Positions 26,642 through 36,016 are shown, numbered from the stretch's first letter. The stretch: 64,000 nt of DNA from Vibrio fluvialis (GCF_900460245.1 NZ_UHIP01000002.1:1302001-1366000); one strand, 5' to 3'. Numbers and translations: made by a program. Notes: generated from the sequence alone by a model not told the origin.

Positions 26642-27811
26642 TCAGAAGCACGCTTGCAGAATATCCAGTACCTCTTCCTTAGTCAGCGTTTTGTAGCCGT
26701 TGCCCAGAATGATGGTGGAATCAGCAATCGCTGGCAGCATCTCTTGGGTCGCCCCCAGAGCTTCCAGAGAAGTCACAATACCACACTCTTTAGTGAAGTT
26801 TTCCAGCGCGTCCAGACCTTCTTGGGCAATTTGTTCCTGAGTTTTGCCTGCGGTTGAGATTCCCCAAACCTGAGTGGCAAAGCGAACAAACTTCTCAATG
26901 CCGAACTTATAAATCAGGCGGTAATAAGGCAGAGATACTGCCGCCAGTCCCATACCATGTGCACAGTCTGTGTAAGCGCCCAGTTGGTGCTCAATCATAT
27001 GTACCTGCCAGTCTTGAGTTTTAGACAGGCCAGTTATGGTATTGAGTGCCAGAGTGGCGTTCCACATCAGGTTACTGCGGGCTTCGTAATCGTCTGGCGT
27101 GCTGAGCGCCACGCGCAGGTTGTCAATTGACGACTTCAGCAGGCTTTCAATCACATAGTCGGTGGTATTTGCACCTTGATCCGAGAAATACTGCTCCATC
27201 AGATGGGACATGGTATCGAACACGCCGCTGACCATTTGATATTGAGAAACACTGTAGGTGTACTCTGGGTTCAAGATCGAGAACTTCGGATACACATGCG
27301 CCGGAAATACTCGTCCTGCTTTGTATTTGGTGGCTTCGTGTGTGATCACTGAACCACCGTTCATCTCGGAACCTGTGCCGACCATGGTCAGTATTGAGGC
27401 CACTGGCACGACATCGTTGTCAACATCTTTGAATTCCACCCAGTATTTCTGGAATGGATCTGCATCGTGGCAGTGAGCTGATACGGAAATACCTTTGGCG
27501 CAGTCAATGACCGAACCGCCACCGACCGCCAGAATCAGGCCGACATTGTGTTCGCGTACCAGCGCTACGCCTTCCATCATCTTGTCGTACGTCGGGTTAG
27601 GCATCACACCGGAAAGTTCCACTACGTTTTTGCCCGCAGCGGACAAAATCGCCATCACGTCATCATAAAGACCGTTCGATTTAATTGCATTGCGGCCATA
27701 CACCAACAGGACGGTTTCACCGTAATGTGGCAGTTCATCGGCAAGTTTAGTCAGAGACTCTTTGCCAAAATGAATAGTGGTTGGATTGTAGTAAGAAAAG
27801 TCGAGTTGCAT
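26642..27811 (-). CDS. Iron-containing alcohol dehydrogenase, YqhD-like
   Basis: A 389-residue cytoplasmic NAD(P)H-dependent reductase of the Fe-ADH family, closest in feel to E. coli YqhD, which reduces short reactive aldehydes. Marks are the N-terminal YNPTTIHFGKES, the nucleotide loop AVGGGSVIDCAKGI, TMVGTGSEMNGGSV, and the metal-ligand region MSHLMEQYF with downstream MIEHQLGAYTDCAHGMGLA. The start is ATG 27811 with AAGGA seven bases upstream, rather than the GTG two codons before. The AraC-type gene upstream on the same strand is the likely regulator, as YqhC is for yqhD. Confidence 0.93.
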   Translation of the reverse strand: MQLDFSYYNPTTIHFGKESLTKLADELPHYGETVLLVYGRNAIKSNGLYDDVMAILSAAGKNVVELSGVMPNPTYDKMMEGVALVREHNVGLILAVGGGSVIDCAKGISVSAHCHDADPFQKYWVEFKDVDNDVVPVASILTMVGTGSEMNGGSVITHEATKYKAGRVFPAHVYPKFSILNPEYTYSVSQYQMVSGVFDTMSHLMEQYFSDQGANTTDYVIESLLKSSIDNLRVALSTPDDYEARSNLMWNATLALNTITGLSKTQDWQVHMIEHQLGAYTDCAHGMGLAAVSLPYYRLIYKFGIEKFVRFATQVWGISTAGKTQEQIAQEGLDALENFTKECGIVTSLEALGATQEMLPAIADSTIILGNGYKTLTKEEVLDILQACF

Positions 27812-28191
27812 TGTCACATCCTTCTTTTTTCGGCCGCTTACTGAGGCGTTATCGACTCAGTGTTCAATGCGACATTCATAAATCGTCGCTACCTAATAAG
27901 TCAGGCAACGTCGTTGAGATGAAGCAAAGTTTACGGCGAGAGGCTGTAATGGTGAATGTCCGATCGTCTTTGAGTCTTGCCTTATCGTCCAATCGTTATT
28001 TAGTTGGTATATGAACGCCCCAGAGCGAAAACTAACATTAACTCTTGTAAGGTTTTGTTTTAATTTAGATGTATGCCTTTCGGGATGAATTAATTAACCA
28101 AATTAATGAAAAATCATTGCTTAATCTTCTTTCTCGTTGCAGTGGCAGACACAGGAAACAAAAAGCCCGCCTGGTATCGGCGGGCTTGCTA
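27812..28191. other. Promoter region of the alcohol dehydrogenase gene
   Basis: A 380-base non-coding interval between two minus-strand genes. It holds the AraC gene's terminator (28159-28189) and the alcohol dehydrogenase ribosome binding site. I see no clear operator. Short open frames within it lack start signals. Confidence 0.6.
28159..28189 (-). terminator. Terminator of the AraC-family gene
   Basis: AAGCCCGCC-tggtatc-GGCGGGCTT; on the minus strand it is followed by TTTTTG. It separates araC-type and alcohol dehydrogenase transcripts. Confidence 0.85.
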
Positions 28192-29103
28192 TCACACAAT
28201 GTCGGCTTCGCGCAGCGTTTTAATGTCTTTAGAAGGCGGCGCTCCAAACAGACGACTGTATTCGCGGCTGAATTGGGAAGGGCTTTCGTAGCCAACCCGA
28301 AAAGTGGTCGCCATTGCGTCGAGATTTTCGGTCAGCATCAAACGGCGGGCTTCACTTAAGCGCAGTTTCTTCTGAAATTGCAGTGGAGTCATCGATGTCA
28401 TGGCTCGAAAATGAGTATAAAACGCCGATTTGCTCATCCCGGTGTAGGAGGCAAGTTCACTGACGCTAAGCGGCTTCACAAAATTGTTTTTCAGCCAATC
28501 AATCGCTTTGGAAATCTGGTGACTGTGGCTGCCAGCGGTCACGATTTGATTCAAACGTCCACCTTGTTCGGACGTAAGCAGGCGGTAAAAAATTTCGCGT
28601 TTAATCACTGGTGCGAGAATCTTGATGCTCGCCGGATCGTCCTGTAACTCCATCAGACGCACAAAAGCATTCAATAGCGGTTCAGACAGTTCGCCAACCG
28701 CTATCCCTTTTTGCGCTTCTTTGCTCGGATTGAACGACAGTTCACTGTCGACGATCAACTGCGAGATCTCCTGCAGATCGAGTTCCATCACTAAGCCGAG
28801 ATACGGTGTTTCTTCACTGGCTTCGATGATGTTGGCAATGATAGGCAAGTCAACAGAAGAAATCAGGAAGTGGTTCGCGTCATAAGTAAAGCTCTCTTCG
28901 CCGAGCAGAACACGTTTTTTACCCTGTGCAATCAAGCAGATACTGGATTTATGCGTGTAGCTGGTCGGTGAGGTCGGCGCCGTCCAATGACTCAACCTTA
29001 CTCCTGGAATCGCAGTCTCAAATTGATTGGTATTGTGAGTCCATTTTTCGATTTGCCTGGCAAACGTTGCGGTGGCTTCTGCTATGGAATTTGAACGTGT
29101 CAT
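28192..29103 (-). CDS. AraC-family regulator, YqhC-like
   Basis: A 303-residue activator with the AraC_N ligand-type domain (IPGVRLSHWTAPT, then ICLIAQGKKRVLLGEESF) and a C-terminal pair of helix-turn-helix motifs (LSVSELASYTGMSKSAFYTH; FRVGYESPSQFSREYSRLFG). E. coli YqhC has the same layout and activates yqhD in response to aldehydes. The genomic position beside a YqhD homologue supports this assignment. The ATG at 29103 is chosen because AGGGAG lies six bases before it; an upstream ATG at 29133 has no such signal. Confidence 0.88.
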   Translation of the reverse strand: MTRSNSIAEATATFARQIEKWTHNTNQFETAIPGVRLSHWTAPTSPTSYTHKSSICLIAQGKKRVLLGEESFTYDANHFLISSVDLPIIANIIEASEETPYLGLVMELDLQEISQLIVDSELSFNPSKEAQKGIAVGELSEPLLNAFVRLMELQDDPASIKILAPVIKREIFYRLLTSEQGGRLNQIVTAGSHSHQISKAIDWLKNNFVKPLSVSELASYTGMSKSAFYTHFRAMTSMTPLQFQKKLRLSEARRLMLTENLDAMATTFRVGYESPSQFSREYSRLFGAPPSKDIKTLREADIV

Positions 29104-29519
29104 CGCGGCTCCCTGAGTGACGCAAAGGGTCATTTTGGCTGTGATTAATGTCAGTAGTTATAACAGCAAATCGACGTAAGTAAAGAATATCAGGCAAAGG
29201 TAGTTTGAATCCTTGTCTTGCTCAGAGGCAACGACTTAGCTGGTTTTGGGCTAAGAAAATCAACGCGAGTTGAATACGTATTCATTTAAATACAATTAGT
29301 TATAGTTACCTTGCAGCTTTCTCTACTTAGTTGGGAACATGGCTTGTTTTTCCTTTCCCTAAAAGATGATTGGAGGAATGGGCAAGAATTAGCGTTGAAT
29401 AGGCTAACGTAAATTCCCCCCTCAGGCGTAAATTGTTCTCACAGTTTGGCGATTAAGCTCATGCGGCTGATATCAAGATCAAACTGGATCCGTGTTTTCC
29501 CGTCCTGCCGGAGATGCTT
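29104..29519. other. Divergent promoter region between araC-type and CMD genes
   Basis: A 416-base non-coding stretch. Its main visible element is the 14-bp palindrome at 29271-29284. The region ends with GGAG, the ribosome binding site of the gene at 29520. No convincing small gene is present on either strand. Confidence 0.6.
29271..29284. promoter_or_regulatory. Perfect 14-bp palindrome, possible operator
   Basis: TGAATACGTATTCA is perfectly self-complementary and lies about midway between the divergent starts at 29103 and 29520. AraC proteins usually bind direct repeats, so a different regulator or a chance palindrome is possible. Confidence 0.4.
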
Positions 29520-30158
29520 ATGCAAACCCAAAGTGAACAAGCCTTGAATAATAAAGAAATCGCCATTTTGCCTATCGCAGCATTTACTGCCAGCGGGCAA
29601 ATCGAACGACTGATAACCAGCCTTGAACACGGGCTGGAATCCGGGCTGACGGTAAACACCATCAAATCTGTGTTGGTACAAATGTATGCGTACGCAGGGT
29701 TTCCACGCAGCCTGAATGGATTAGGGGCGTTCATGGCTGTGTTGGAAGCGCGTAAACGTCGCGGCATTGTTGACGAGGAAGGCGATGCCGGGCGGGCGAT
29801 CACTCATGGCGACAGCCTGGAAGTCGGTACTCGAAATCAGACCCTGTTGGTTGGCCAACCAGTGTCTGGCGCGCTATTTGAGTTCGCTCCCGCCATCGAT
29901 GCGTATCTCAAAGCACACTTGTTTGGCGATATCTTCCAAAGTGAAGTGTTGAGTTGGAAAGAGCGGGAGCTCGCCACCATCGCAGCACTGGCCAATATGA
30001 ACGGGGTGAACAGCCAACTGCAAGCGCACTATTTGATTGCAATGAACAATGGTGTCACGCCGACTCAATTAAAGAATTTTATCGACGTTATGCGCGAAGA
30101 GTGTGGAGAACACATTGCATTAAACGCCGCGGATGTTCTCAACACCGTGCTGAATTGA
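29520..30158 (+). CDS. Carboxymuconolactone decarboxylase (CMD) family protein, cytoplasmic
   Basis: A 212-residue protein of two tandem CMD-like helical domains: one around AILPIAAFTASG and YAYAGFPRSLNGLGAF, the other around LSWKERELATIAALANMNGV. It lacks the CxxC pair of AhpD peroxidase-type members, so thiol peroxidase activity is not expected. The function is unknown. The start is ATG 29520, with GGAG six bases upstream, in preference to the ATG at 29514. It is followed by a cupin gene, and the pair recurs in exported form at 40298-41548. There is no signal peptide. Confidence 0.88.
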   Translation: MQTQSEQALNNKEIAILPIAAFTASGQIERLITSLEHGLESGLTVNTIKSVLVQMYAYAGFPRSLNGLGAFMAVLEARKRRGIVDEEGDAGRAITHGDSLEVGTRNQTLLVGQPVSGALFEFAPAIDAYLKAHLFGDIFQSEVLSWKERELATIAALANMNGVNSQLQAHYLIAMNNGVTPTQLKNFIDVMREECGEHIALNAADVLNTVLN

Positions 30159-30210
30159 ATCGTTTTCCGCACCATTTGCGAATGACACTAAGAAATCACT
30201 GGAGTTTATG

Positions 30211-30657
30211 ATGAGTAATGAACAAAAAACGTTTATCCCGGAAGCGCTGAAAGCGGGCAATTTTAACGGCAAAGGCATTTTTGACTTTGGTGAAGAGAAC
30301 GTCGCGTATGCCGACTATTTTACCGGAACCAGTTATTTGGCTCTGCTGAATATGCCAGGTCTGATAGTCGCGAATGTGACATTTGAACCCGGTTGCCGCA
30401 ACTTCTGGCACATTCACCACAAAGGTGGCCAGATCCTGCTGGTGACAGGAGGTCGTGGTTGGTATCAGGAAGCGGGTCAACCAGCACGAGAACTCAACCC
30501 CGGCGATGTCGTTCACATTGCGCCGGGCACCAAACACTGGCATGGCGCGGCCAAAGACAGTTGGTTTGCTCATGTGGCGGTTGAAATTCCGGCAGAAGGT
30601 TCAAGCAATGAATGGTGTGAGCCGGTTTCGGACGAAGAGTACGATGCACTGAAATAA
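30211..30657 (+). CDS. Cupin-domain protein, cytoplasmic
   Basis: A 148-residue single-domain cupin. The metal-binding motifs are visible as NFWHIHHKGGQILLVTGG (His-x-His) and GTKHWHGA (third His). Cupins next to CMD proteins are common, and the pair is often linked to aldehyde or quinone stress genes, but no reaction is established. GGAG is six bases before ATG 30211; an ATG three bases earlier is also possible. No signal peptide is seen. Confidence 0.88.
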   Translation: MSNEQKTFIPEALKAGNFNGKGIFDFGEENVAYADYFTGTSYLALLNMPGLIVANVTFEPGCRNFWHIHHKGGQILLVTGGRGWYQEAGQPARELNPGDVVHIAPGTKHWHGAAKDSWFAHVAVEIPAEGSSNEWCEPVSDEEYDALK

Positions 30658-30741
30658 GCGCGGGTACGACAACGTCTTTGCGCCAGAATCAGTCTGGCGC
30701 TTCTCTTTTCTTTTCTCTTCATCGCTAAGCTCAGGTAACTA

Positions 30742-31620
30742 ATGAAAAGCTTTATCCAAACTCAGGAAAAAATCTGCGACCGCTTTTATGAAGGTGAACG
30801 TCCTTTGTACGCAGAGAAAAACAAATATCTACACAAAGTCCGCTTCTATCCGGGCGAGTCGGCGATGAAGCACACCAGAAATATGACAGCCATGCAATGT
30901 GAATTCATGGGCAAGTATCCGTTTTGGCACAGCAACCATGTGGTATTAGAACAGTGCCTGTTTACCGTTTATGCGCGTGCTGCGATTTGGTACACCGATA
31001 ATCTGATCATGAAAAACTGTGTGGTGGAGGCGCCGAAGATGTTTCGCCGAGTCTCGCATCTCTATATTGAAAACTCCCGTTTCCCGAACGCAGGTGAAAC
31101 GTTGTGGAATTGCCACGATGTGACACTCAACAATGTGGAAATGCGTGGTGCTGATTATGTGTTCATGAATGGCGAAAATGTGGATATCGATGGCTTCAAA
31201 CTACAAGGTAACTACTCGTTTCAGGACGCGAAAAACGTCACGATCCGTAACGCCTATCTCGATTCCAAAGATGCCTTCTGGGGAGCGGAGAATGTCACGG
31301 TATATGACAGTGTGCTCGACGGTGAATATCTTGGTTGGCACTCAAAAAATCTGCGTTTGGTTAATTGCACCATTCGCGGCGAACAGCCTTTGTGCTACGC
31401 GCAGGACCTGGTGATGGAAAATTGCGTTATGGAAGAGACGGATCTCTGTTTTGAGTATGCAACACTGAATGCTGAGATTATTTCTGACATTATGAGCGTC
31501 AAGAATCCACTGTCAGGCTACATCAAGGCGCGCTCGATTGGTGACATCATCATCGACGAAAACAGCCGAGATCCCAATGCCTGCAAGATTGAAACGCAAA
31601 CCAAGGCAGGCACGCAATGA
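30742..31620 (+). CDS. DUF3737 family protein, predicted right-handed beta-helix
   Basis: A 292-residue protein made of about ten short repeats that alternate strands and turns with Asn and Asp ladders (for example NCHDVTLNNVEMRGADYVF and NVTIRNAYLDSKDAFWGAEN), giving a pectate-lyase-like solenoid. It starts MKSFIQTQEKICDRFYEGER, typical of DUF3737. The function is not known. Its stop overlaps the next gene by four bases (ATGA), and the family is often found beside MalY/PatB lyases, so a joint role is likely. Confidence 0.88.
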   Translation: MKSFIQTQEKICDRFYEGERPLYAEKNKYLHKVRFYPGESAMKHTRNMTAMQCEFMGKYPFWHSNHVVLEQCLFTVYARAAIWYTDNLIMKNCVVEAPKMFRRVSHLYIENSRFPNAGETLWNCHDVTLNNVEMRGADYVFMNGENVDIDGFKLQGNYSFQDAKNVTIRNAYLDSKDAFWGAENVTVYDSVLDGEYLGWHSKNLRLVNCTIRGEQPLCYAQDLVMENCVMEETDLCFEYATLNAEIISDIMSVKNPLSGYIKARSIGDIIIDENSRDPNACKIETQTKAGTQ

Positions 31621-32786
31621 CGCAATTTGATTTCGACCGAATCATCAACCGGCACCAAACCGGCAGTGTGAAATGGGACAGCCCACAAGATGAATCGGTA
31701 TTACCGATGTGGGTCGCCGACATGGATTTTCGCGCTGCAGAACCGATTATTGACGCGCTGAAGCGCAGAGTGGAGCACGGTGTTTTTGGCTATGCCAGTG
31801 TACCGGACGCCTATTTTCAGGCGGTATTGGATTGGTTTGAACGACGTCATCAATTTGCCATGCGGCGTGAATGGATTTTGTATACCTCCGGTGTCGTGCC
31901 CGCGCTTTCGGCCATATTAAAAGGTGTGACTGAGCCGGGCGATGGCGTCATTGTGCAAACGCCAGCATACAACTGCTTTTTCAGCTCCGTGCGTAATATG
32001 CAGTGTCAGTTGGTGGAAAATCCGCTCGTCAATCGTGATGGCTTTTATGAGATGGATTTTGAACATCTGGAACAAGTAGCGGCGCAACCCCATGTGACAG
32101 CGATGATTTTGTGCAATCCACATAATCCGGTCGGCCGAGCATGGAGTGAGCAAGAGTTGCGACGTGTTGGTGAGATCTGCTTTAAACATAGCGTAACGGT
32201 GATCAGTGATGAAATTCATTGCGATCTGATGTTTCCGGGGCAAACGCATCAACCGTTTGCGGCGTTAGGTGAAGAGTTCCTGCGTAACAGCGTCACGACC
32301 CATTCGCCGAGTAAATCGTTCAATATCGCCGGATTGCAAATCGCCAATATTGTAGCGGCGGATGAAACTCTCAGAGCGAAGATCGAGCGCGCGCTTAATA
32401 TTCACGAAGTGTGCGATGTGAACCCGTTTGGTGTCACCGCGCTGATTGCGGCCTATAACGACAGTGAAGCCTGGCTGGATGCTCTGACCGGGTATTTACA
32501 TCAGAACTACTTAGTGGTGAGTGATTTTATCGCCACACATTTACCACAGCTCAAACTGACTCAACAGCAGGCGACCTATCTGGCGTGGATTGACTGCCGA
32601 AGCCTGACAATGAACTCTGCTCAACTGACCGACATGCTGCGCCGTGAAGGCAAACTCATGCTCAATGCTGGCACCGTGTATGGCGGCGCGGGAGAAGGGT
32701 ATTTGCGCCTGAACATGGCGTGCCCACGCGAGCAATTGATAGACGGTTTAAACCGACTTCGCGTAGTGATAAGCAAATTGAACTAG
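31617..32786 (+). CDS. MalY/PatB-family PLP-dependent cystathionine beta-lyase
   Basis: A 389-residue fold-type I PLP enzyme. Marks are LPMWVADMDF near the N terminus, ILCNPHNPVGRAW, VISDEIHCDLMF (PLP Asp) and the Schiff-base lysine in HSPSKSFNIAGLQ. Family members cleave the C-S bond of cystathionine, cysteine or Cys conjugates, giving a thiol, pyruvate and ammonia. Its translation is coupled to the DUF3737 gene. Beside aldehyde and electrophile genes, processing of thiol adducts is conceivable (inference). Confidence 0.9.
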   Translation: MTQFDFDRIINRHQTGSVKWDSPQDESVLPMWVADMDFRAAEPIIDALKRRVEHGVFGYASVPDAYFQAVLDWFERRHQFAMRREWILYTSGVVPALSAILKGVTEPGDGVIVQTPAYNCFFSSVRNMQCQLVENPLVNRDGFYEMDFEHLEQVAAQPHVTAMILCNPHNPVGRAWSEQELRRVGEICFKHSVTVISDEIHCDLMFPGQTHQPFAALGEEFLRNSVTTHSPSKSFNIAGLQIANIVAADETLRAKIERALNIHEVCDVNPFGVTALIAAYNDSEAWLDALTGYLHQNYLVVSDFIATHLPQLKLTQQQATYLAWIDCRSLTMNSAQLTDMLRREGKLMLNAGTVYGGAGEGYLRLNMACPREQLIDGLNRLRVVISKLN

Positions 32787-32796
32787 GTGACATTGA

Positions 32797-33252
32797 ATGA
32801 GAAAACTCTCACGTTCATTGCGATTTGGGTTGTTTCTACTCAATACATTGATAATCAAAACGGCGAGCGCCAACACTGCGCCCGTCCAAGGAGAACAAAC
32901 CATGAAGATCCGTTTCGTCTTTGACGATCACACCGTGACTGCAACACTCAGTGATTCACCGTCTACACAGGATTTCCTTCGTCAACTGCCGTTGAGCTTT
33001 GAATTGGAAGATTACGCGCGTACGGAAAAAATTGCCTATTTGCCCGCTAAACTAACCAGCCAAGGCGCGCCATCCGGCACCAGCTCAAAAGCGGGTGATA
33101 TTTCTTATTATGCGCCGTGGGGAAACTTAGTCGTTTTCTACAAAGACTTTGGTTACGCCTCTGGACTGATCAATTTGGGTAAGATTGATGGTGGTTTGGA
33201 TCGCTTTACCAGCAACGGCTCAATGAGCGTCACTATCGAGCGAGCCGATTAG
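32797..33252 (+). CDS. Cyclophilin-like fold protein with predicted signal peptide
   Basis: A 151-residue protein of the bacterial cyclophilin-like family (MKIRFVFDDHTVTATL, then EKIAYLPAKL, GDISYYAPWGNLVVFYKDFG). Family members have a cyclophilin-like barrel without proven prolyl isomerase activity. The first 28 residues are basic then hydrophobic and look like a Sec signal peptide (ending TASANTA). The start at 32797 lies ten bases after the lyase stop. An internal ATG at 32902 would give the family core alone, so export is probable but not certain. Confidence 0.8.
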   Translation: MRKLSRSLRFGLFLLNTLIIKTASANTAPVQGEQTMKIRFVFDDHTVTATLSDSPSTQDFLRQLPLSFELEDYARTEKIAYLPAKLTSQGAPSGTSSKAGDISYYAPWGNLVVFYKDFGYASGLINLGKIDGGLDRFTSNGSMSVTIERAD

Positions 33253-33527
33253 CAGTGATGCTGCGCTGCGCTTATTCCAGGAACAGTATTCTCGGTAAGC
33301 AGCTTGACGCGTATCGGTAAGTTGGTTAAGGTTTCGCCATCATTTCTTTCGGAGTTTACGCCAATATGAACAACTAAACCTGTCATCCATGTTTGATTTT
33401 ATTTTTGGATATACAGGGTTAGTAGGCGTAGCTCACTTTCCGACATTGTTTGTCATCACGCGCATTGATTCGTGCGCCCAGCTTCATTCAGCTACGGCTA
33501 TTGCCCCTGTCACACAGGAGGCAAACA

Positions 33528-35105
33528 ATGCCATTTTTACAAGCAACCCAAATCAGTTACCAGTTCGATAACGGCGACACGCTGTTTCATTCCATCACCT
33601 GTTCCATGACCCAGCGCCGTGTGGGATTGGTTGGGCGAAACGGAGTGGGAAAATCGCTGCTGGCTGAACTATTGAGCGGCGAACGCCAGCCATCAACAGG
33701 CAGCGTCGCGTTACCTAATTCCGTTGCCATTTATCGCCAGCTACCGTCTGAATTGCTGTCAGGAACACGCTCAATCGGTGGGTTTCTGGGTAAGCAGACG
33801 ATTCTTGATGCGCTCAAACGGATTGAATCGGGTGATTGCTCTCAACATTGGTTTGATATCGTGGGGGATGAGTGGGATCTGCCCGCGAAGCTCAACCAAC
33901 AGCTGGCCAGCATGCACTTGCCACAAGATCCGGCCTTTTTATGCGCCAAGCTAAGCGGAGGACAACTTGCCCGGCTGCAACTTTGGCAGCTATTTCATCG
34001 CAGTACCCAACTGTTGATCCTCGATGAGCCGTCGAATCACCTCGACACCCATGCCAAGCAGTGGCTGATCGAAACCATGCGATCTTTCCAAGGCGCCATT
34101 TTACTGATCAGTCACGATCGCCAGTTGCTGCGCGAAATGGACGAAATCTGGGAGCTGTCTGGCCTCGGTTTGCAGGTGTTTGGCGGTAATTATGATGTGT
34201 ACGCCGAGCAAAAGCGTAGCGAATTGTTGGCGGTAGAGCGTCAGTTAGCTTGTGTCACCAAGCAACAAAAACAACTGGAAGAACAGGCGCAGCGTAATCG
34301 TGAAAAAGCGGAGCAAAGAGCGTCGCAAGGAAACAAACTGCGCAGAGCGGGCAGTCAGGCGACCATTTTGCTCGATGGTAAAAAGGATAAAGCTACGGCT
34401 CGAGCGACAAACCGCAGTAAGAATGAACAGCTACGGCAAAGCCACTTGCAAGCGAAGGCACAAACCTTGAGCGCGCGAAAGGAGCAACTAAAAGGCCAGA
34501 AGTTGTACTTGGCTGGCTCCCTTCTAAATACCCGCAAAGCGATCACGATAACCGAAGCGGTGTTGGCGTTTGGTAATGCAAAACCTAAAACGTTCACGGT
34601 GTATGCTCACGAAAAAGTTCACCTGACCGGCAGCAATGGTTGCGGTAAATCGACGTTACTGAAAACCCTATTGGGAGACGTGCCGCTGCCCAGCGGCGAG
34701 TTACAACTGAATAGCGCGTTGTATTATCTCGACCAACATTTTGGTGCGGTTCGTGAAGACCGCTCGGTGCTTGAAAACCTACTTCAACAGTGCGCGGGAA
34801 TGAAAGAACGGGATGCGCGAACCTTGTTGGCTGGCATCGGTTTTCGCCGTGACAGTGTGTTTCGCCAAGGTAAAGCGCTGAGCGGTGGCGAGAAGATGAA
34901 ACTGACGATGCTTATTGCCAGCCATCAGAACGCACAACCGTTTCTGTTGCTGGATGAGCCGGATAACCATCTCGACCTCGATTCCAAACTCATGTTGGCG
35001 CAAGCGCTGCAACAATACCAAGGCGGTTTTATGCTGATCAGCCATGATCCAACATTCGCCGAAGAATCTGGCGTACAACGCGAGATAAATTGGGATGCTG
35101 AGTAA
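33528..35105 (+). CDS. ABC-F family ATPase
   Basis: A 525-residue soluble protein of two ABC modules joined by a Lys/Arg/Gln-rich linker and with no membrane domain. Module 1: GRNGVGKS, LSGGQLARLQ, LLILDEPSNHLD. Module 2: GSNGCGKST, LSGGEKMKLTM, LLLDEPDNHLD. ABC-F proteins act on the ribosome, either relieving stalling or conferring antibiotic protection; this one resembles the Uup/YheS-like group rather than a known resistance type. The frame is open to 33450, but AGGAGG eight bases before ATG 33528 decides the start. Confidence 0.9.
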   Translation: MPFLQATQISYQFDNGDTLFHSITCSMTQRRVGLVGRNGVGKSLLAELLSGERQPSTGSVALPNSVAIYRQLPSELLSGTRSIGGFLGKQTILDALKRIESGDCSQHWFDIVGDEWDLPAKLNQQLASMHLPQDPAFLCAKLSGGQLARLQLWQLFHRSTQLLILDEPSNHLDTHAKQWLIETMRSFQGAILLISHDRQLLREMDEIWELSGLGLQVFGGNYDVYAEQKRSELLAVERQLACVTKQQKQLEEQAQRNREKAEQRASQGNKLRRAGSQATILLDGKKDKATARATNRSKNEQLRQSHLQAKAQTLSARKEQLKGQKLYLAGSLLNTRKAITITEAVLAFGNAKPKTFTVYAHEKVHLTGSNGCGKSTLLKTLLGDVPLPSGELQLNSALYYLDQHFGAVREDRSVLENLLQQCAGMKERDARTLLAGIGFRRDSVFRQGKALSGGEKMKLTMLIASHQNAQPFLLLDEPDNHLDLDSKLMLAQALQQYQGGFMLISHDPTFAEESGVQREINWDAE

Positions 35106-35111
35106 GCTAAA

Positions 35112-35143
35112 AGCCGGGATGTTTCGTTCCGGCTCCTTTGTCT
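35112..35143. terminator. Weak hairpin between convergent genes
   Basis: AGCCGGGA and TTCCGGCT can form a stem of seven to eight pairs with one mismatch, followed by a short T-rich stretch, between the ABC-F gene and the convergent RpiR gene. Confidence 0.4.
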
Positions 35144-35147
35144 AACA

Positions 35148-35996
35148 TTACAAAATCTGCCGAATATCGGACGAAATGTTGCTGATCATCTCTCTTGCGC
35201 TCTCATCACGTAGCTGGACCAGAATGATGAACAGCAAATCGGTGATCACATTCTGAGCGCTGCGCGAAGCAATGGCTGAGCTGCGGTGCTCGGTTTCGTC
35301 GGCAATGGTGTCGAACGTCATGTCCGCCAACTGGCGTAGCCGGCTTTTGTTGGGCGAGGTGAGTGCTATGACTTTCGCCCCTTGTTCTTTTGCCGCTTCG
35401 GCCGCCACCAAAATCTCTTTTCGGTCGCCGGAAAACGAAATCGCGATTTGTACATCCTGCTCGGTCAGCGTACGCGCGACCGCAATCTGGACATGGCTGT
35501 CTTGTTCGGCCAATGCGGTGATGCCGAGTTTGAGCAACTTATAACTGAGATCTTTGGCGGTGAGTGCGGATCCGCCAATGCCCACAATCTGCACTCGGCG
35601 CGCGTCGCTTAGCCACTGCACGGCTTGGTGACACGCTTCCATCGACAAGGCGTTGGTGGTGTGAAACATCGCGTCGGTTTTGGCTTTCACCAGCTTTTGC
35701 GCGATCACGGCGATGGGGTCATCGGCCAGAATATCGCTGTGTAGCGGCGTATTTTGCATCGCCTGTTTACGGCCAATCTCTTCAGTTAACGCCAGCTTAA
35801 ACGCGCTGTAGCCCTTAAACCCCAATCGCTGGGTAAATTTCACAATGCTTGACTGACTCACATTCACCGCTTGAGCTAACTCCTGACTGGTTAACTGGGC
35901 AGCCTGAGCCGTGTGTTCAACAACCCAATCACCAATCTGGCGACCACTGTGCGATAACTGAGTACGTCTCGATACGATTTTATGGATGACTGACAT
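35148..35996 (-). CDS. murR: RpiR-family regulator of MurNAc catabolism (MurR)
   Basis: A 282-residue repressor. The N-terminal RpiR helix-turn-helix (LTSQELAQAVNVSQSSIVKF, then QRLGFKGYSAFKLAL) precedes a SIS sugar-phosphate domain (VQIVGIGGSALTAKDLSYKL, then ISFSGDRKEILVAAE). It is divergent from murQ and murP, the usual arrangement for MurR, which senses MurNAc-6-phosphate. The 240-base spacer has matching AT-rich GAATA-type half sites (36017-36031 and 36182-36195). Confidence 0.9.
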   Translation of the reverse strand: MSVIHKIVSRRTQLSHSGRQIGDWVVEHTAQAAQLTSQELAQAVNVSQSSIVKFTQRLGFKGYSAFKLALTEEIGRKQAMQNTPLHSDILADDPIAVIAQKLVKAKTDAMFHTTNALSMEACHQAVQWLSDARRVQIVGIGGSALTAKDLSYKLLKLGITALAEQDSHVQIAVARTLTEQDVQIAISFSGDRKEILVAAEAAKEQGAKVIALTSPNKSRLRQLADMTFDTIADETEHRSSAIASRSAQNVITDLLFIILVQLRDESAREMISNISSDIRQIL

Positions 35997-36016
35997 GTGA
36001 AAATCTCAAAAAAGTG

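Noticed and set aside
27781..28014. Small plus-strand frame across the alcohol dehydrogenase start and its promoter region
   Set aside because: It is antisense to the start of a clear gene, lacks a ribosome binding site and has no protein-like features.
33389..33571. A 60-residue frame overlapping the ABC-F start, considered as a regulatory leader peptide
   Set aside because: No ribosome binding site and no stalling-type sequence; it overlaps the ABC-F coding start by 44 bases in a different frame.
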